Of a stretch of DNA of 64,000 bases, positions 1-9,829 are shown in pieces. Both the position numbers and the translations under genes were made by a program. The notes under the pieces were generated by a model, which ran no database searches, was not told where the DNA came from, and saw only the letters and a program-made list of their open reading frames with translations. Position 1 is the stretch's first letter. Every line of letters begins with the position of its first letter. The stretch comes from Maribacter ulvicola (GTDB taxonomy: Bacteria; Bacteroidota; Bacteroidia; Flavobacteriales; Flavobacteriaceae): assembly GCF_900155985.1 (NCBI RefSeq), contig NZ_FTMA01000001.1, positions 62,001-126,000 on the forward strand, given 5' to 3'.

Positions 1-1
1 C

Positions 2-547
2 GACCGTAAGAATTTGATGATTCTGAAACTACCAAACCCAACTATTGAACCCGGAGACAAAATAGACGCAGAAAAGATTGAGCTTTATTACCCTGACCAA
101 AAGAAATTCCCTCCAAAGAAAGATGCTTTTTTCTATGATTCTGAAGCCATATTTCACCATGGCAACAAAATTTATATTGTAACTAAGAATAGATCAAAGT
201 CATTTACGGGCGAAGCTCATATTTACTCTGTACCAGATACGAAAGGAAAATACGAAGCTACACTAGTTGGTTCCTTTATACCTTGTACAGATTGGAAAAT
301 ATGTCAAATTACTTCCATAGATATCTCTCCAAGAGGAGATAAAATTGTAGCCCTTAGCTATGGAAAACTCTTTGTTTTTACAGATTTTACTTGGGATAAT
401 TTCACCAAGGGTAACATGCAAGAAATTGATTTAGGAGCACGCTCTCAATTAGAATCCGTTTGTTTTCTTAATGATGACACCTTACTGATTTCCGATGAAA
501 AAGCTCATGGTGAAGGTGGAAACCTGTACACCTTTTCTTTAAAATAA
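2..547 (+). CDS. C-terminal part of a beta-propeller-like protein (5' end outside window)
   Basis: The reading frame is open to the left edge (codons before the first Met are D-R-K-N-L), so the true start lies outside the window and only about 180 C-terminal residues are seen. The residues contain propeller-like blades: short strands ending in phrases such as 'ISPRGDKIVALSYGKLFVF' and 'LESVCFLNDDTLLISDE'. I do not recognise a named family. No signal peptide can be judged. The gene ends 10 nt before the convergent phosphoesterase-barrel gene. A secreted or cytoplasmic beta-propeller is an inference from strand pattern only. Confidence 0.6.
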   Translation, partial: DRKNLMILKLPNPTIEPGDKIDAEKIELYYPDQKKFPPKKDAFFYDSEAIFHHGNKIYIVTKNRSKSFTGEAHIYSVPDTKGKYEATLVGSFIPCTDWKICQITSIDISPRGDKIVALSYGKLFVFTDFTWDNFTKGNMQEIDLGARSQLESVCFLNDDTLLISDEKAHGEGGNLYTFSLK

Positions 548-556
548 TTCACTTTA

Positions 557-3500
557 TTAAAAACCGAAACCTAGTCCAAATGTAAATCGTGGTCCGTCTT
601 CACTTGCAAATATTGCCGTGTTCACAGAGATAATATCCGAAGCATTTAAAAAGAACCCACCACCATAAGAAGTATGCCAACTACCAGAACTCATTTCCGG
701 CACCCATACTCTACCATAATCAAATCCGGCAAAAAGACCCATTGCCGTTGGCAGCAATCTTGTACGTTTCTTTTTTAAGCTAAATCTAATATCCGTGTTT
801 TGATAATATGATGTTTTTCCTGTAAAACGTTGGTTTCTAAATCCACGAAGACCATCTAAACCACCAATACTTGCTGCTTGGTAAAACTCATATTCATCAC
901 CAATATTAAAATGTGCTTTCCATTTAGTTGCCAAAACCAATCTACCATTTGATATCAATTTATAATCAAAACTTAAGCTTGGTATGATATATCCAAAACT
1001 ACCGCCCTCTTTAGATAGATTTTCTTTATACCCAGCTTCTAATGACGTACCCATCCCTAAAGTAGGGAATGCTTTATTATCCCTATTTTCATAAGTATAA
1101 GCAGCATGCGCACCTACAAAATCACTATTGGTTTCCTCTCCGTTTTGCTGATAGAATGTATTTATAAATCTGTCATTGGTTTCTTCAACGCTGATATTCT
1201 CATAAGACAATCCTAATTTAACCTTAGCGCCCAACTGACCTCTCCATACCAATGAAGGAGAAAAATCTATCTGTCTTAATTTTACCCTGTTATAGTCCAA
1301 GTCTAATTCATCATCAAAGTTATCTGTATCGTTTCCAAACCCAAAAAAGTTAACAGCGAAATTAGGGCTGGTAAATCTCGCTTTCAATTCTGCATTCCAA
1401 TTCTCGAATATATGTGCAAATTCTCCTTCATACTTAAAGTCAAAACCACTTGTAGCAAAATAATAAGATGCAGCAAATGTGTGCTGTTGCGTAAAAGGGT
1501 TTTGTCTAAAACCGTTATACGTATAGGTATTTACAAAACCTATTCGCATACCATCATCTGGGTTAAAGCCTATAGTAGGTATAATTTGATTAAAACTATT
1601 TCTCAATTTTAGCGGCTGGTAGGTGTTCAGCTCATAATCATCTGACAATTTTACCTTTGCTCCTCCTGTTTCTTCAAAAGTGTTCTTCTTACTTTTAAAA
1701 TCATATAAGGCAACATTTCTACCCTCTTCTATCCTATAAATATCATTATTATGACCACCAACGATACGAACCTTTACACCAGAAAAATTAGACGGATTTT
1801 TTACCTCAAAAATATCGTCATCATCTAATCCAAAAACCCAAAGTTCTTTCGTATCTTCTTTTGTAAATACTTTATAATAGAACAATCGTTTTTTCTTATC
1901 GCCTATATTTCTAAACACTTTTACTTCGGTCTCTTCATTGTTCAACCTATTAATTTCAAACCAATCGTCTTTATCAGTCCCTGCAACTACCGCGTATTTA
2001 TTCAAAATTTGATAATATTCAATTGCAGTTTCTTCAATATGGCTTAAACGCGCTAAAAGAATCTTTTTAATCTCATCAACAGTTTCATCACGCACTTCTT
2101 CAGGGAAAGCCTTGAAAGCCTCGTCTATGTCTCCAGGAGTTAAATGTTCTTGTAAGTATCTTGCCTGCTCTAACCACTGACTTTTTTCCGTTTCTCCCAA
2201 TAATGTCAAATCTAAAACATAGGTCATTGGAGAAGAATTGAATCCTTTTACGCTTCTCATTTCTTCGTTAAAACCTTCCATTAGCCTTAACCCTGGTATA
2301 ATACGAGTAGCCACTTTCATTAATGCGCCGTCTCCCATTTTAGAAAACACTTGATCACGATCCCTAGGTACCGGTCTGTATATAACCTTCCCTTTCTTCT
2401 TATCTTTAAATTCTGCCCAACGCCACTGATCTACATGACGATCCCAGTCACCTAAAACCATATCAAAAAGGCGTGCTCTTAAATATATGTCTTTATCTAC
2501 TTCATACTTTTCATCATCACGTAGGTCCTCTAACATGCCATCGGTACTCGTTAAATTATTGGAGTACCCAAAGCTTTCCAAATCTCCATGACCATCGCCT
2601 GTATGCTCTTCGATCATATATAGTTCATCACCAAAAGTGTCATTATATCCCTTTAAAGCTGGTTGTTTAGGCACATAATATAAAACCGGATTGGTATGAT
2701 AAATACCTACCGCATCTGACAACTTAGCTGTTGTAAACGGACCATAAGGGTGTGACCCCGTATAAAAATCTTGTAATATTTCTTGCGTATAGGTTTCTTT
2801 TAAATCATCTAATACATACTGATCTTGAAAAGCCATGGACTGTAAATATAATTCTGCACTTTTCCTTAAGGCACGCATTACATATTCTCTCCCATCTTTA
2901 GCCCGAAGACGTAAAGATTTAGATTGGTGTCCGCCGCCTTTTTTTACTGGCTCCAAACCTCCCATAAGAGAATCTAAATTTACGGTCGGCACTTTCACCT
3001 CGGTCCCGTAGTACTTGCGATACCGCTCTCCCCAAATTCCTTTATAAAACCGGCTTTTATCAATTTCATTTTTTGCATATACCGATGCCTTTACACTATC
3101 GGGAAACTGAGTTGTAAATTGACCCACATACTCTTTTTGCGTTGGCGGCAACACCTCATTAGTGAACAAAAACTCTTCCTCATTATCATTACCTACACCA
3201 TAAAAACGAACTCTAGAAGAGCCATCTTTATACACCTCTAAAGTGGCATAGCCCATTTTACCCGTATTAAACTGAGAACCGTTAAGCAAACGTGTAAAAC
3301 CTTCTTTTGCCCCAGAACCACTTACAATCTGCGGGGTATTATTTTCTACAAAATATTGTAATGTATGCTCATGACCAGATGCAAAGATTACCCGGTCAGA
3401 ATACTGTGCCAAAGTAGTTACCCTATTCATTAATTCCCTATAGCGCTTATTGTTCGCGTCTTCTACAGATGCACCAGAAGTACTTCTAAGTACATTAATA

Positions 3501-4279
3501 AATGTACCCAAAACAGGTAAAGGCACTGCCATTTTCTTAGGGTAAAAATGTTTTCTTATGGAATATTGCCCCCCGTGCTCTCCATAACTTTTACTAGGAT
3601 GATGCATTGCAATAACCGTTGTACGATCACGATTATCTTTTATTGCATCTTCAAGTTCCAAGAAAAACTTTGCCCTACTCTTAATATCACACTTATCATT
3701 AATATCTGGACGCTTATTCCAATTGGTCAAATACCATTCTGTATCTATGGTAATTATAGCAACATCATCCCCAATTTCTACAACATCTATAGGGCATCCG
3801 TTTTCTGGTAAAAAAGGATCCTTTTCTTTCTCCTTTAACGCTTTTTTAATATAATTTTCTTCTCGTTCAAGACCTACCAACCCTTCAGTATACCAATCAT
3901 GATTACCGGGTATAAAAAGTGGTCTTCCCTTAAAATCATTCAATGTATTTATCTGGGCATCTAAATGGTTAATAGCTGTTCTATAGGCAGCGGTAGAATC
4001 TTTAGGGTCTGGTAAACCAGCAGGGTAAATATTATCTCCTAAAAAAATAGCTGTACTATTCTTCTCTGCCTTATCTAATCTATTTTTAAAAATCTTTAAT
4101 GCAGGATTCATACCTCCCATAGGTGATAAACCCGCATCACCAATCAAATAAAAGGTATGGGATACTTCTTTTGAATCGTTTACATCTATAGCATACTTTT
4201 CATCAGAGTATTTAGAATTAAACGTGGCACAGCTGGTAATGAACATAAAAACCAATAGATATGCATATAATTTTTTCAT
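557..4279 (-). CDS. Lipoprotein fusing calcineurin-like phosphoesterase, kinase-like region and outer-membrane beta-barrel
   Basis: This 1240-residue protein has a lipoprotein signal (Cys17 in ITSC). Residues about 42-310 are a calcineurin-like metallophosphoesterase with all metal motifs: GDAG (47), GDN (81), GNHD (125), HH (226) and GHEH (302). Residues about 445-760 hold DWDRHVDQWRW (611-621) followed by VPRDRDQ (637-643), which resembles the DRH catalytic loop and metal-binding Asp of FAM20/HipA-like atypical kinases; this assignment is inference. The last ~350 residues look like an Omp85/surface-antigen barrel, with GLDGLRGFRNQRF near the end and a terminal aromatic-rich strand ending in GFGF. 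The barrel predicts an outer-membrane location with the enzyme domains in the periplasm or at the surface. It is much longer than ordinary phosphoesterases (~300 residues). A barrel behind a lipobox is unusual. Confidence 0.8.
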   Translation of the reverse strand: MKKLYAYLLVFMFITSCATFNSKYSDEKYAIDVNDSKEVSHTFYLIGDAGLSPMGGMNPALKIFKNRLDKAEKNSTAIFLGDNIYPAGLPDPKDSTAAYRTAINHLDAQINTLNDFKGRPLFIPGNHDWYTEGLVGLEREENYIKKALKEKEKDPFLPENGCPIDVVEIGDDVAIITIDTEWYLTNWNKRPDINDKCDIKSRAKFFLELEDAIKDNRDRTTVIAMHHPSKSYGEHGGQYSIRKHFYPKKMAVPLPVLGTFINVLRSTSGASVEDANNKRYRELMNRVTTLAQYSDRVIFASGHEHTLQYFVENNTPQIVSGSGAKEGFTRLLNGSQFNTGKMGYATLEVYKDGSSRVRFYGVGNDNEEEFLFTNEVLPPTQKEYVGQFTTQFPDSVKASVYAKNEIDKSRFYKGIWGERYRKYYGTEVKVPTVNLDSLMGGLEPVKKGGGHQSKSLRLRAKDGREYVMRALRKSAELYLQSMAFQDQYVLDDLKETYTQEILQDFYTGSHPYGPFTTAKLSDAVGIYHTNPVLYYVPKQPALKGYNDTFGDELYMIEEHTGDGHGDLESFGYSNNLTSTDGMLEDLRDDEKYEVDKDIYLRARLFDMVLGDWDRHVDQWRWAEFKDKKKGKVIYRPVPRDRDQVFSKMGDGALMKVATRIIPGLRLMEGFNEEMRSVKGFNSSPMTYVLDLTLLGETEKSQWLEQARYLQEHLTPGDIDEAFKAFPEEVRDETVDEIKKILLARLSHIEETAIEYYQILNKYAVVAGTDKDDWFEINRLNNEETEVKVFRNIGDKKKRLFYYKVFTKEDTKELWVFGLDDDDIFEVKNPSNFSGVKVRIVGGHNNDIYRIEEGRNVALYDFKSKKNTFEETGGAKVKLSDDYELNTYQPLKLRNSFNQIIPTIGFNPDDGMRIGFVNTYTYNGFRQNPFTQQHTFAASYYFATSGFDFKYEGEFAHIFENWNAELKARFTSPNFAVNFFGFGNDTDNFDDELDLDYNRVKLRQIDFSPSLVWRGQLGAKVKLGLSYENISVEETNDRFINTFYQQNGEETNSDFVGAHAAYTYENRDNKAFPTLGMGTSLEAGYKENLSKEGGSFGYIIPSLSFDYKLISNGRLVLATKWKAHFNIGDEYEFYQAASIGGLDGLRGFRNQRFTGKTSYYQNTDIRFSLKKKRTRLLPTAMGLFAGFDYGRVWVPEMSSGSWHTSYGGGFFLNASDIISVNTAIFASEDGPRFTFGLGFGF

Positions 4280-4335
4280 AATAACGTTCCCTCTTTAAAT
4301 TTTTGTAATTTGGATATTTCAAACCCATTTTTTCT

Positions 4336-5553
4336 ATGTCAGAAATCCTAGACAACACACAAAAGTTTGTAGTACAATTACTTACCAATCATTTGGATAA
4401 GAAATTTTTATACCATAATCTAAGACATACACAAAGAGTCGTTAAAAGTACTAAACAATTACTTGAATCTTGTTCTCTATCTGATCAGGACAAGGAACTT
4501 CTTGTAATAGTAGCCTGGTTACATGATACCGGATATACAAAAGGAACTGCTAATCATGAAGAAAGCAGCTGTGAAATAGCAGAGGATTTTTTAACTAAAG
4601 AAGGATACGATAAGGAAGCATTGGAGAAGGTGAAGTCCTGCATACTTGCCACAAAATGGAATACAAAGCCAACTAATTTAATGGAAGAAATTATTCGCGA
4701 TGCAGATTCTTCTCATTTTGCCCAAAGCAGTTACCTTGAAACTTCTGACCTTCTTCGTGAAGAATTGAAGCTGCTTGGCTTAAAAGATTACAACCAAAAA
4801 GATTGGTTAGAACTTAATATACAGGTATTTAGAACAGATCATCAATATTATACGGATTACGCCAAAGAGCACTGGTTAGAGAAAAAAGATAAAAACTTAA
4901 GAAAACTCATAAAAGACAAAAAGTCTGAAAAGAAACTTGCTAAAAAAGAAAAACTAAAAGCTCAGTTTAAAAGTGAGAGTCCGGATCGTGGCATACAGAC
5001 CCTTTACCGCGTTACCTTAAAAAATCATATTACCCTTAGTGATATTGCAGATACAAAAGCGAACATATTACTTTCTGTAAATGCCATCATTATTTCATTA
5101 GCCCTATCTAACCTTATACCAAAGTTAGACAACCCATCTAACGACTACCTTATTTACCCCACCGTAATATTCGTATTTTTTAGTGTAGTATCTATGGTTT
5201 TAGCAGTATTGGCTACCAGACCTAATGTTACTAGCGGTGAATTTACCAAAGAAGATGTAGCCAACAAAAATGTAAATCTCTTGTTTTTCGGTAACTTTCA
5301 TAAAATGGCATTAAGCGAGTATGAATGGGCCATTCAAGAAATGCTCAAAGACAAAGATTATATTTATAATTCTTTGACCAAGGACCTTTACTTTCTTGGA
5401 ATAGTGTTGAACAGAAAGTATTCTTTATTACGTTGGACCTATACCATATTTATGATAGGTATGATTTTATCTGTAATAGCATTTGCCATTTCATTTAAAT
5501 TCTTTGGACCAGATCGTAAATTAGAACTTCTGAGCCAAGTACTACTCTTTTAG
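4336..5553 (+). CDS. HD-domain phosphohydrolase fused to Pycsar-type membrane effector (PycTM/DUF5706)
   Basis: The 405-residue protein has two parts. Residues about 20-190 are an HD phosphohydrolase: H31 in YHNLRHT, H63-D64 in WLHDTGY, H74, and D122 in RDADSSHF are the expected metal ligands. A Lys-rich linker (185-210) leads to residues 222-400, which match the Pycsar effector transmembrane family: TLKNHITLSDIADTKAN followed by hydrophobic segments near 245-262, 270-292 and 365-390. In described Pycsar defence systems such TM effectors respond to cCMP or cUMP made by a dedicated cyclase. No cyclase gene is visible in this window. The fusion suggests that the HD part hydrolyses a nucleotide related to the effector signal (inference). 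Its 3' end overlaps the convergent GAF gene by 12 nt. Confidence 0.8.
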   Translation: MSEILDNTQKFVVQLLTNHLDKKFLYHNLRHTQRVVKSTKQLLESCSLSDQDKELLVIVAWLHDTGYTKGTANHEESSCEIAEDFLTKEGYDKEALEKVKSCILATKWNTKPTNLMEEIIRDADSSHFAQSSYLETSDLLREELKLLGLKDYNQKDWLELNIQVFRTDHQYYTDYAKEHWLEKKDKNLRKLIKDKKSEKKLAKKEKLKAQFKSESPDRGIQTLYRVTLKNHITLSDIADTKANILLSVNAIIISLALSNLIPKLDNPSNDYLIYPTVIFVFFSVVSMVLAVLATRPNVTSGEFTKEDVANKNVNLLFFGNFHKMALSEYEWAIQEMLKDKDYIYNSLTKDLYFLGIVLNRKYSLLRWTYTIFMIGMILSVIAFAISFKFFGPDRKLELLSQVLLF

Positions 5554-7914
5554 CGCATCCATTAAATCTTGATACGTATACGTCTTTTCCGGCTCTTGCT
5601 CTCTTTTATAAAGAATCTCTGCACGAATGGCCTTAAGACCAGACACTCCTTGCAGACCTTCTAACTCAACAATTTCTATATTGTTGGTAAAACAGCCTTT
5701 AGACTTTAAGAACTTAATATATCTTAAATATTCTAACTCATCTTTTTTCTGGGAGTATACAATGGACAGTACTCCTTTTTGAGTTAATCGTTGTTCTGTA
5801 CCTTTTATATAAGATTTATCAATTCTCTTTTTTATTACCTCATAACGCGCATTATAAGTGCCGTCAACATCAAATTGTTTTTCATCCATTCTAAAACGAA
5901 TAGACAACGATGTATTATACACCAGTATTAACGATGCGGCATCTAATGGAACCGGTAATTTTGGCTTTAGCGCATAATGTGCATTTTCCATTTCACACAT
6001 TACCTGTAATTGCCACAATCTTAGATTATTAAGATATAAAGAGTTGTATTCCTTGGTTTCTGATATTGATGACCCCACATACAAATTATGCTCAACACCG
6101 TCTGTTTTATAACGCTCGTAATAATGAGGAAACATAGCTTGTGCCCTTTCTTGCCTTTTATCTATAACCGAGGAAAGTTTTTTATTGATCAATGTTACAC
6201 TTTCATCGTAGTTTTTTCTATGATCATAGTATGAGCCGGTACCCATGTCAATTTTTGACTCATATTTTAAAATATACTTCTCTATATCCTTGTCAGATTT
6301 TTTAAGATGTTCAAAAACAGGTGATATTTCTTCCTGGACAAAATCAAAAATAGCTTGCTCACTATTCGTATAAAGAACTTCCTTTATACTTTCTAGATGA
6401 TTATTTACCCTAAAAATTAATTCCTCATATATGGGAAGATCCCACTTTTTTACCGCAATATTCAGCACATTATCTATCTCTGAAAGCTGAATCATTAAAT
6501 CTCGTTGAATTGCTAAATTTCGAGCTTGTGAAGAATCTTTTATATCAATTTGACCAAATAAGGGATAAACATCCTTAAAAACGATTTCTTTAAATGATGG
6601 CGATTTTCCTTCAATCTCCTCTATCATAAACTTTTTCGCCTCTTCTTTAAACTTCCAATATACAGATGAATGTACAGAAGTGCATTCATTCTGAATTATA
6701 GCGTCTATTCTGTTATTCTCTTCACTTTTAGCACGTACAACGGCAGACACTATAAAAGGCAAAACATCATTTAATTTTTGTGCATTTACACCATTTAGTA
6801 CTCGTTTCTTTTCTGATACGATTTCTAATACCCCTAACAGGTTATTTTCATAAGCTATTGGAGCAAAAATGGCACTTTGTACTCCCTGCTCCTTTAATCC
6901 CTTATACGGATTCATATTACCAGACTGCTTTACCTTACGATCCATATCGGTAATGGTAAAATAAGAATTGTGATCTATGAGCTTATCATAAGAATCTTCA
7001 CACAAGGCACTTTTACAGTTCATATGGTGCTGACTACCCAAAAGAAAGCTATCAAAGCCCATACCTGCTACCACTTCAAACTCATCTTTCTTAGCATCAA
7101 AAAAGGCAAAGCCTACTTTAATATTTGGCAAACTAAAAAAGGACTTAAAAGTTTCCTGCAAATCATGCATGAAATTCGTAGGCTGTATGGTATCCTTAGA
7201 AATTAATTTTGTCTTAATATTAGAAATTGCCTGTTCCATAGTAACATCGAACAGGTTGGCAATTACAAATCCTTTAGAAATAAAACTCTCTGGAGGAATT
7301 TTCTCCATCCAAAGCTTCACATCATTTGGGTTGGCCAATAATTCATCTACATCTTCTTGCGAAACTTCTTTGGCCTTCTCCGTAGGAATAATATCTATAA
7401 AATCTGCATTATATAAAATACGGTAATGGCGCATTACCCCGTTGGCATCTGGAATATCGTAAAAATAGGGGCGACTAAAATCTAAATGATATCCATAATA
7501 ATAATTTAAAACTACCACACAGCTCATGATATAATCCATATCATCGCCAATGTTTCTTAATTGTGGTACATAGCCATCGCCTGCCTCTTCAATTATTTTC
7601 TGAAAACGTGTAGACGACTTTATGAGCATATCTTGATAAGGCATGGTCGCTACCTTTATCTCGTTACCACTTAAAGTTTCTGTAAATGTATCTTGTAGAA
7701 TACGATTAATAAGATCTTTGTTCTTTTCTAATAAACTAAAATCTGAAAAACCATCACGCAGTTCGGGAAATCCTTTTTCAACAGATAAAATCCGTTCAGC
7801 GGTAGCCGCTAAAAAAGCATCATCACCTTTCAAGTGTTTGTCATACCTCTCAAGGAGTTTTTCAAAACTTATGAGGTGCTTGACCGGCATTATCTTTCTC
7901 TCGTGCTTTCCCAT
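5542..7914 (-). CDS. Large GAF-domain protein of unknown function
   Basis: In this 790-residue soluble protein only the middle is recognisable: about residues 250-400 form a GAF-type sensory domain (IKVGFAFFDAKKDEFEV, then SAIFAPIAYENNLLGVLEIV). The N-terminal ~240 and C-terminal ~380 residues, rich in charged helices, match nothing I know. No kinase, cyclase or DNA-binding motif is visible. It has no signal peptide or membrane segment, so it should be cytoplasmic. An alternative ATG lies at 7890 (MPVKHLISF); 7914 is kept because a good -7 box sits 27 nt upstream. It overlaps the HD-Pycsar gene tail to tail and is divergent from the phosphoesterase at 8025, a neighbourhood that hints at signalling. 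Confidence 0.75.
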   Translation of the reverse strand: MGKHERKIMPVKHLISFEKLLERYDKHLKGDDAFLAATAERILSVEKGFPELRDGFSDFSLLEKNKDLINRILQDTFTETLSGNEIKVATMPYQDMLIKSSTRFQKIIEEAGDGYVPQLRNIGDDMDYIMSCVVVLNYYYGYHLDFSRPYFYDIPDANGVMRHYRILYNADFIDIIPTEKAKEVSQEDVDELLANPNDVKLWMEKIPPESFISKGFVIANLFDVTMEQAISNIKTKLISKDTIQPTNFMHDLQETFKSFFSLPNIKVGFAFFDAKKDEFEVVAGMGFDSFLLGSQHHMNCKSALCEDSYDKLIDHNSYFTITDMDRKVKQSGNMNPYKGLKEQGVQSAIFAPIAYENNLLGVLEIVSEKKRVLNGVNAQKLNDVLPFIVSAVVRAKSEENNRIDAIIQNECTSVHSSVYWKFKEEAKKFMIEEIEGKSPSFKEIVFKDVYPLFGQIDIKDSSQARNLAIQRDLMIQLSEIDNVLNIAVKKWDLPIYEELIFRVNNHLESIKEVLYTNSEQAIFDFVQEEISPVFEHLKKSDKDIEKYILKYESKIDMGTGSYYDHRKNYDESVTLINKKLSSVIDKRQERAQAMFPHYYERYKTDGVEHNLYVGSSISETKEYNSLYLNNLRLWQLQVMCEMENAHYALKPKLPVPLDAASLILVYNTSLSIRFRMDEKQFDVDGTYNARYEVIKKRIDKSYIKGTEQRLTQKGVLSIVYSQKKDELEYLRYIKFLKSKGCFTNNIEIVELEGLQGVSGLKAIRAEILYKREQEPEKTYTYQDLMDALKE

Positions 7915-7940
7915 AGTATAGTTAGTCTACTAATTTGCGG

Positions 7941-7948
7941 CAAAGTTA
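7941..7948 (-). promoter_or_regulatory. Candidate -7 promoter box (TAACTTTG) of the GAF gene
   Basis: TAACTTTG on the minus strand fits the Flavobacteriia -7 consensus TAnnTTTG and lies 27 nt before the ATG at 7914. No clear -33 TTTG was found at the usual spacing. Confidence 0.4.
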
Positions 7949-8024
7949 CAAAACATCCCATATTTTTAAGTGCCCTAAACCCTATGGTTGACCTGTTTTT
8001 CGGATATTTAACGAAAAATAACCT

Positions 8025-8924
8025 ATGTCATCTGATAGTAGACTTACCAGAGCTTACAAAAACGCTAAAGTTATTACGTTTGATGACACCTCTAAATTCA
8101 TTCTTTTTAGCGACTGTCACAGGGGAGACAACAGTTTTGCCGATGATTTTGCCAACAATAGAAACATTTATTTTCACGCATTAAAATTCTACTTTTCAGA
8201 AGGGTTTCAATATTGCGAACTTGGTGATGGTGATGAACTTTGGGAGAACGTTCATTTTGAATCTATTTTTGAGGCGCACAAGAATGTCTTTAAACTTTTA
8301 AAACAGTTTCATTTAGAGCATAGATTACATATGATCTGGGGAAATCATGATATGGTATACAAAGACGAAGCCTATGTCAAAAAAAATCTATCCAGTTATT
8401 TTGAACCTATTGACGATAAGGACAAATCTCTTTTTGAAGGCATCAAATATCATGAAGCTCTTATTTTAAAACATACAGAAACACAACAAGAGGTTTTTCT
8501 AACCCACGGGCACCAGGCAGATTGGTGGAACTACACATTTTGGCGTTGGGGCAGATTTTTAGTGAGGGTACTCTGGAAACCATTGCAGGTATGGGGTATT
8601 GCAGATCCTACTTCGCCTGCTAAAAATTATACGGAACTCATAAAAGTTGAGCGGCGTATTAAAAAGTGGATTTTAAAAAACAACCTAAAAGTTACCGTAG
8701 TTGGCCACACCCACAGACCTAGATTTCCAGAACCTGGAGATATTCCACTTTTTAATGATGGTAGTTGTGTTCACCCAAGAAGTATAACCGGTATAGAAAT
8801 AGAAAAAGGAAATATTTCTTTGATTAAATGGCAAATAAACACTACTGATGATGGCACCCTTCGTGTAGTCCGTATTTTATTGGAAGGCCCACAGAAACTG
8901 AAAGATTATCTAAATAAAAAATAA
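8025..8924 (+). CDS. LpxH-like calcineurin-type metallophosphoesterase
   Basis: This 299-residue protein carries the full calcineurin-like metal site: SDCH (29-32), GDGDELW (67-73), GNHD (106-109), a HGHQADW motif in the second half and GHTHRPRF near residue 230. The motif order and the acidic GDxxELW pattern resemble UDP-2,3-diacylglucosamine pyrophosphatase (LpxH) and its paralogues. An extra aromatic region (WWNYTFWRWGRFL, around 170) could help membrane association. It has no signal peptide. A lipid A role is possible, but paralogues act on other substrates, so only the fold is firm. It is divergent from the GAF gene, and I see no strong promoter box. Confidence 0.8.
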   Translation: MSSDSRLTRAYKNAKVITFDDTSKFILFSDCHRGDNSFADDFANNRNIYFHALKFYFSEGFQYCELGDGDELWENVHFESIFEAHKNVFKLLKQFHLEHRLHMIWGNHDMVYKDEAYVKKNLSSYFEPIDDKDKSLFEGIKYHEALILKHTETQQEVFLTHGHQADWWNYTFWRWGRFLVRVLWKPLQVWGIADPTSPAKNYTELIKVERRIKKWILKNNLKVTVVGHTHRPRFPEPGDIPLFNDGSCVHPRSITGIEIEKGNISLIKWQINTTDDGTLRVVRILLEGPQKLKDYLNKK

Positions 8925-9120
8925 GATGGAAACGTCTTTCCTTTTTAAAGTTAATTTTATGTCAGCAAATAAATAGATGCTAATTATTCATGTAATTTTC
9001 AGCAATATTCTTTCTAAAACTTAATTTCACTTTTAATATCCCAAAAAAATAGCTAAAAAATTGTGACTTATACAAGGTTTTGGTTTCTAAACTAATACAA
9101 ATCAATTAAACCTTATAAAA

Positions 9121-9816
9121 ATGAAAAAATTTATTGCAGAATTTATTGGTACGTTTTGGCTGGTATTAGGTGGTTGCGGCAGTGCCGTGCTTGCCGCAGG
9201 ATTTCCGGAATTAGGTATTGGCTTTGTCGGGGTTTCTTTAGCTTTCGGCTTAACCGTGGTAACCATGGCATACGCCATTGGTCATATTTCTGGCTGTCAT
9301 TTAAACCCCGCCGTAACAATTGGTGTTTGGATAGGTGGTCGTTTTAAAGGCAAAGACGTTTTACCGTATATTGGAGCACAAGTTATGGGCGGTATTGCCG
9401 GCGCAGCCATTCTATTTCTTATTGCTTCGGGGAGATCAGATTTTGTTCTTGGCGGATTTGCTTCTAACGGATTTGGAGAACACTCGCCCGGAGGTTACAG
9501 TATGTCTTCCGCTTTGATTACGGAAGTTGCCATGACATTCTTTTTCTTGTTCGTGATTTTAGGATCCACATACACAAAAGCACCTAGAGGATTTGCAGGT
9601 TTAGCGATCGGACTTTGCCTTACCTTAATTCACCTGATCAGTATACCTATAACAAATACATCGGTAAACCCTGCCCGCAGTACAAGTCAAGCCCTTTTTG
9701 TGGGCGATTGGGCAATGGACCAACTTTGGCTGTTCTGGCTAGCACCTGTAGTAGGGGCTATTTTGGCAGGATTGGTTTATAAAGCAATCTCACCAGAGGC
9801 AACAGATAAATTATAG
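9121..9816 (+). CDS. aqpZ: Aquaporin Z (water channel)
   Basis: This 231-residue inner-membrane protein has six hydrophobic segments and the two aquaporin half-helix motifs, NPA at 62-64 (HLNPAVT) and NPAR at 183-186 (SVNPARS). The constriction residues expected of strict water channels are present: F42, H171, T180 and R186, corresponding to F43/H174/T183/R189 of E. coli AqpZ. The length is normal for AqpZ. The gene stands alone, with a 196-nt upstream gap and a strong terminator just behind it. It mediates passive water movement during osmotic change. Confidence 0.95.
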   Translation: MKKFIAEFIGTFWLVLGGCGSAVLAAGFPELGIGFVGVSLAFGLTVVTMAYAIGHISGCHLNPAVTIGVWIGGRFKGKDVLPYIGAQVMGGIAGAAILFLIASGRSDFVLGGFASNGFGEHSPGGYSMSSALITEVAMTFFFLFVILGSTYTKAPRGFAGLAIGLCLTLIHLISIPITNTSVNPARSTSQALFVGDWAMDQLWLFWLAPVVGAILAGLVYKAISPEATDKL

Positions 9817-9829
9817 CATCCTATTGTTT

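Noticed and set aside
4336-5553. Complete Pycsar defence system
   Set aside because: Only the effector-like half is present; no adenylate/guanylate-cyclase-type gene is seen in the window, and there are no mobile-element or other defence genes around.
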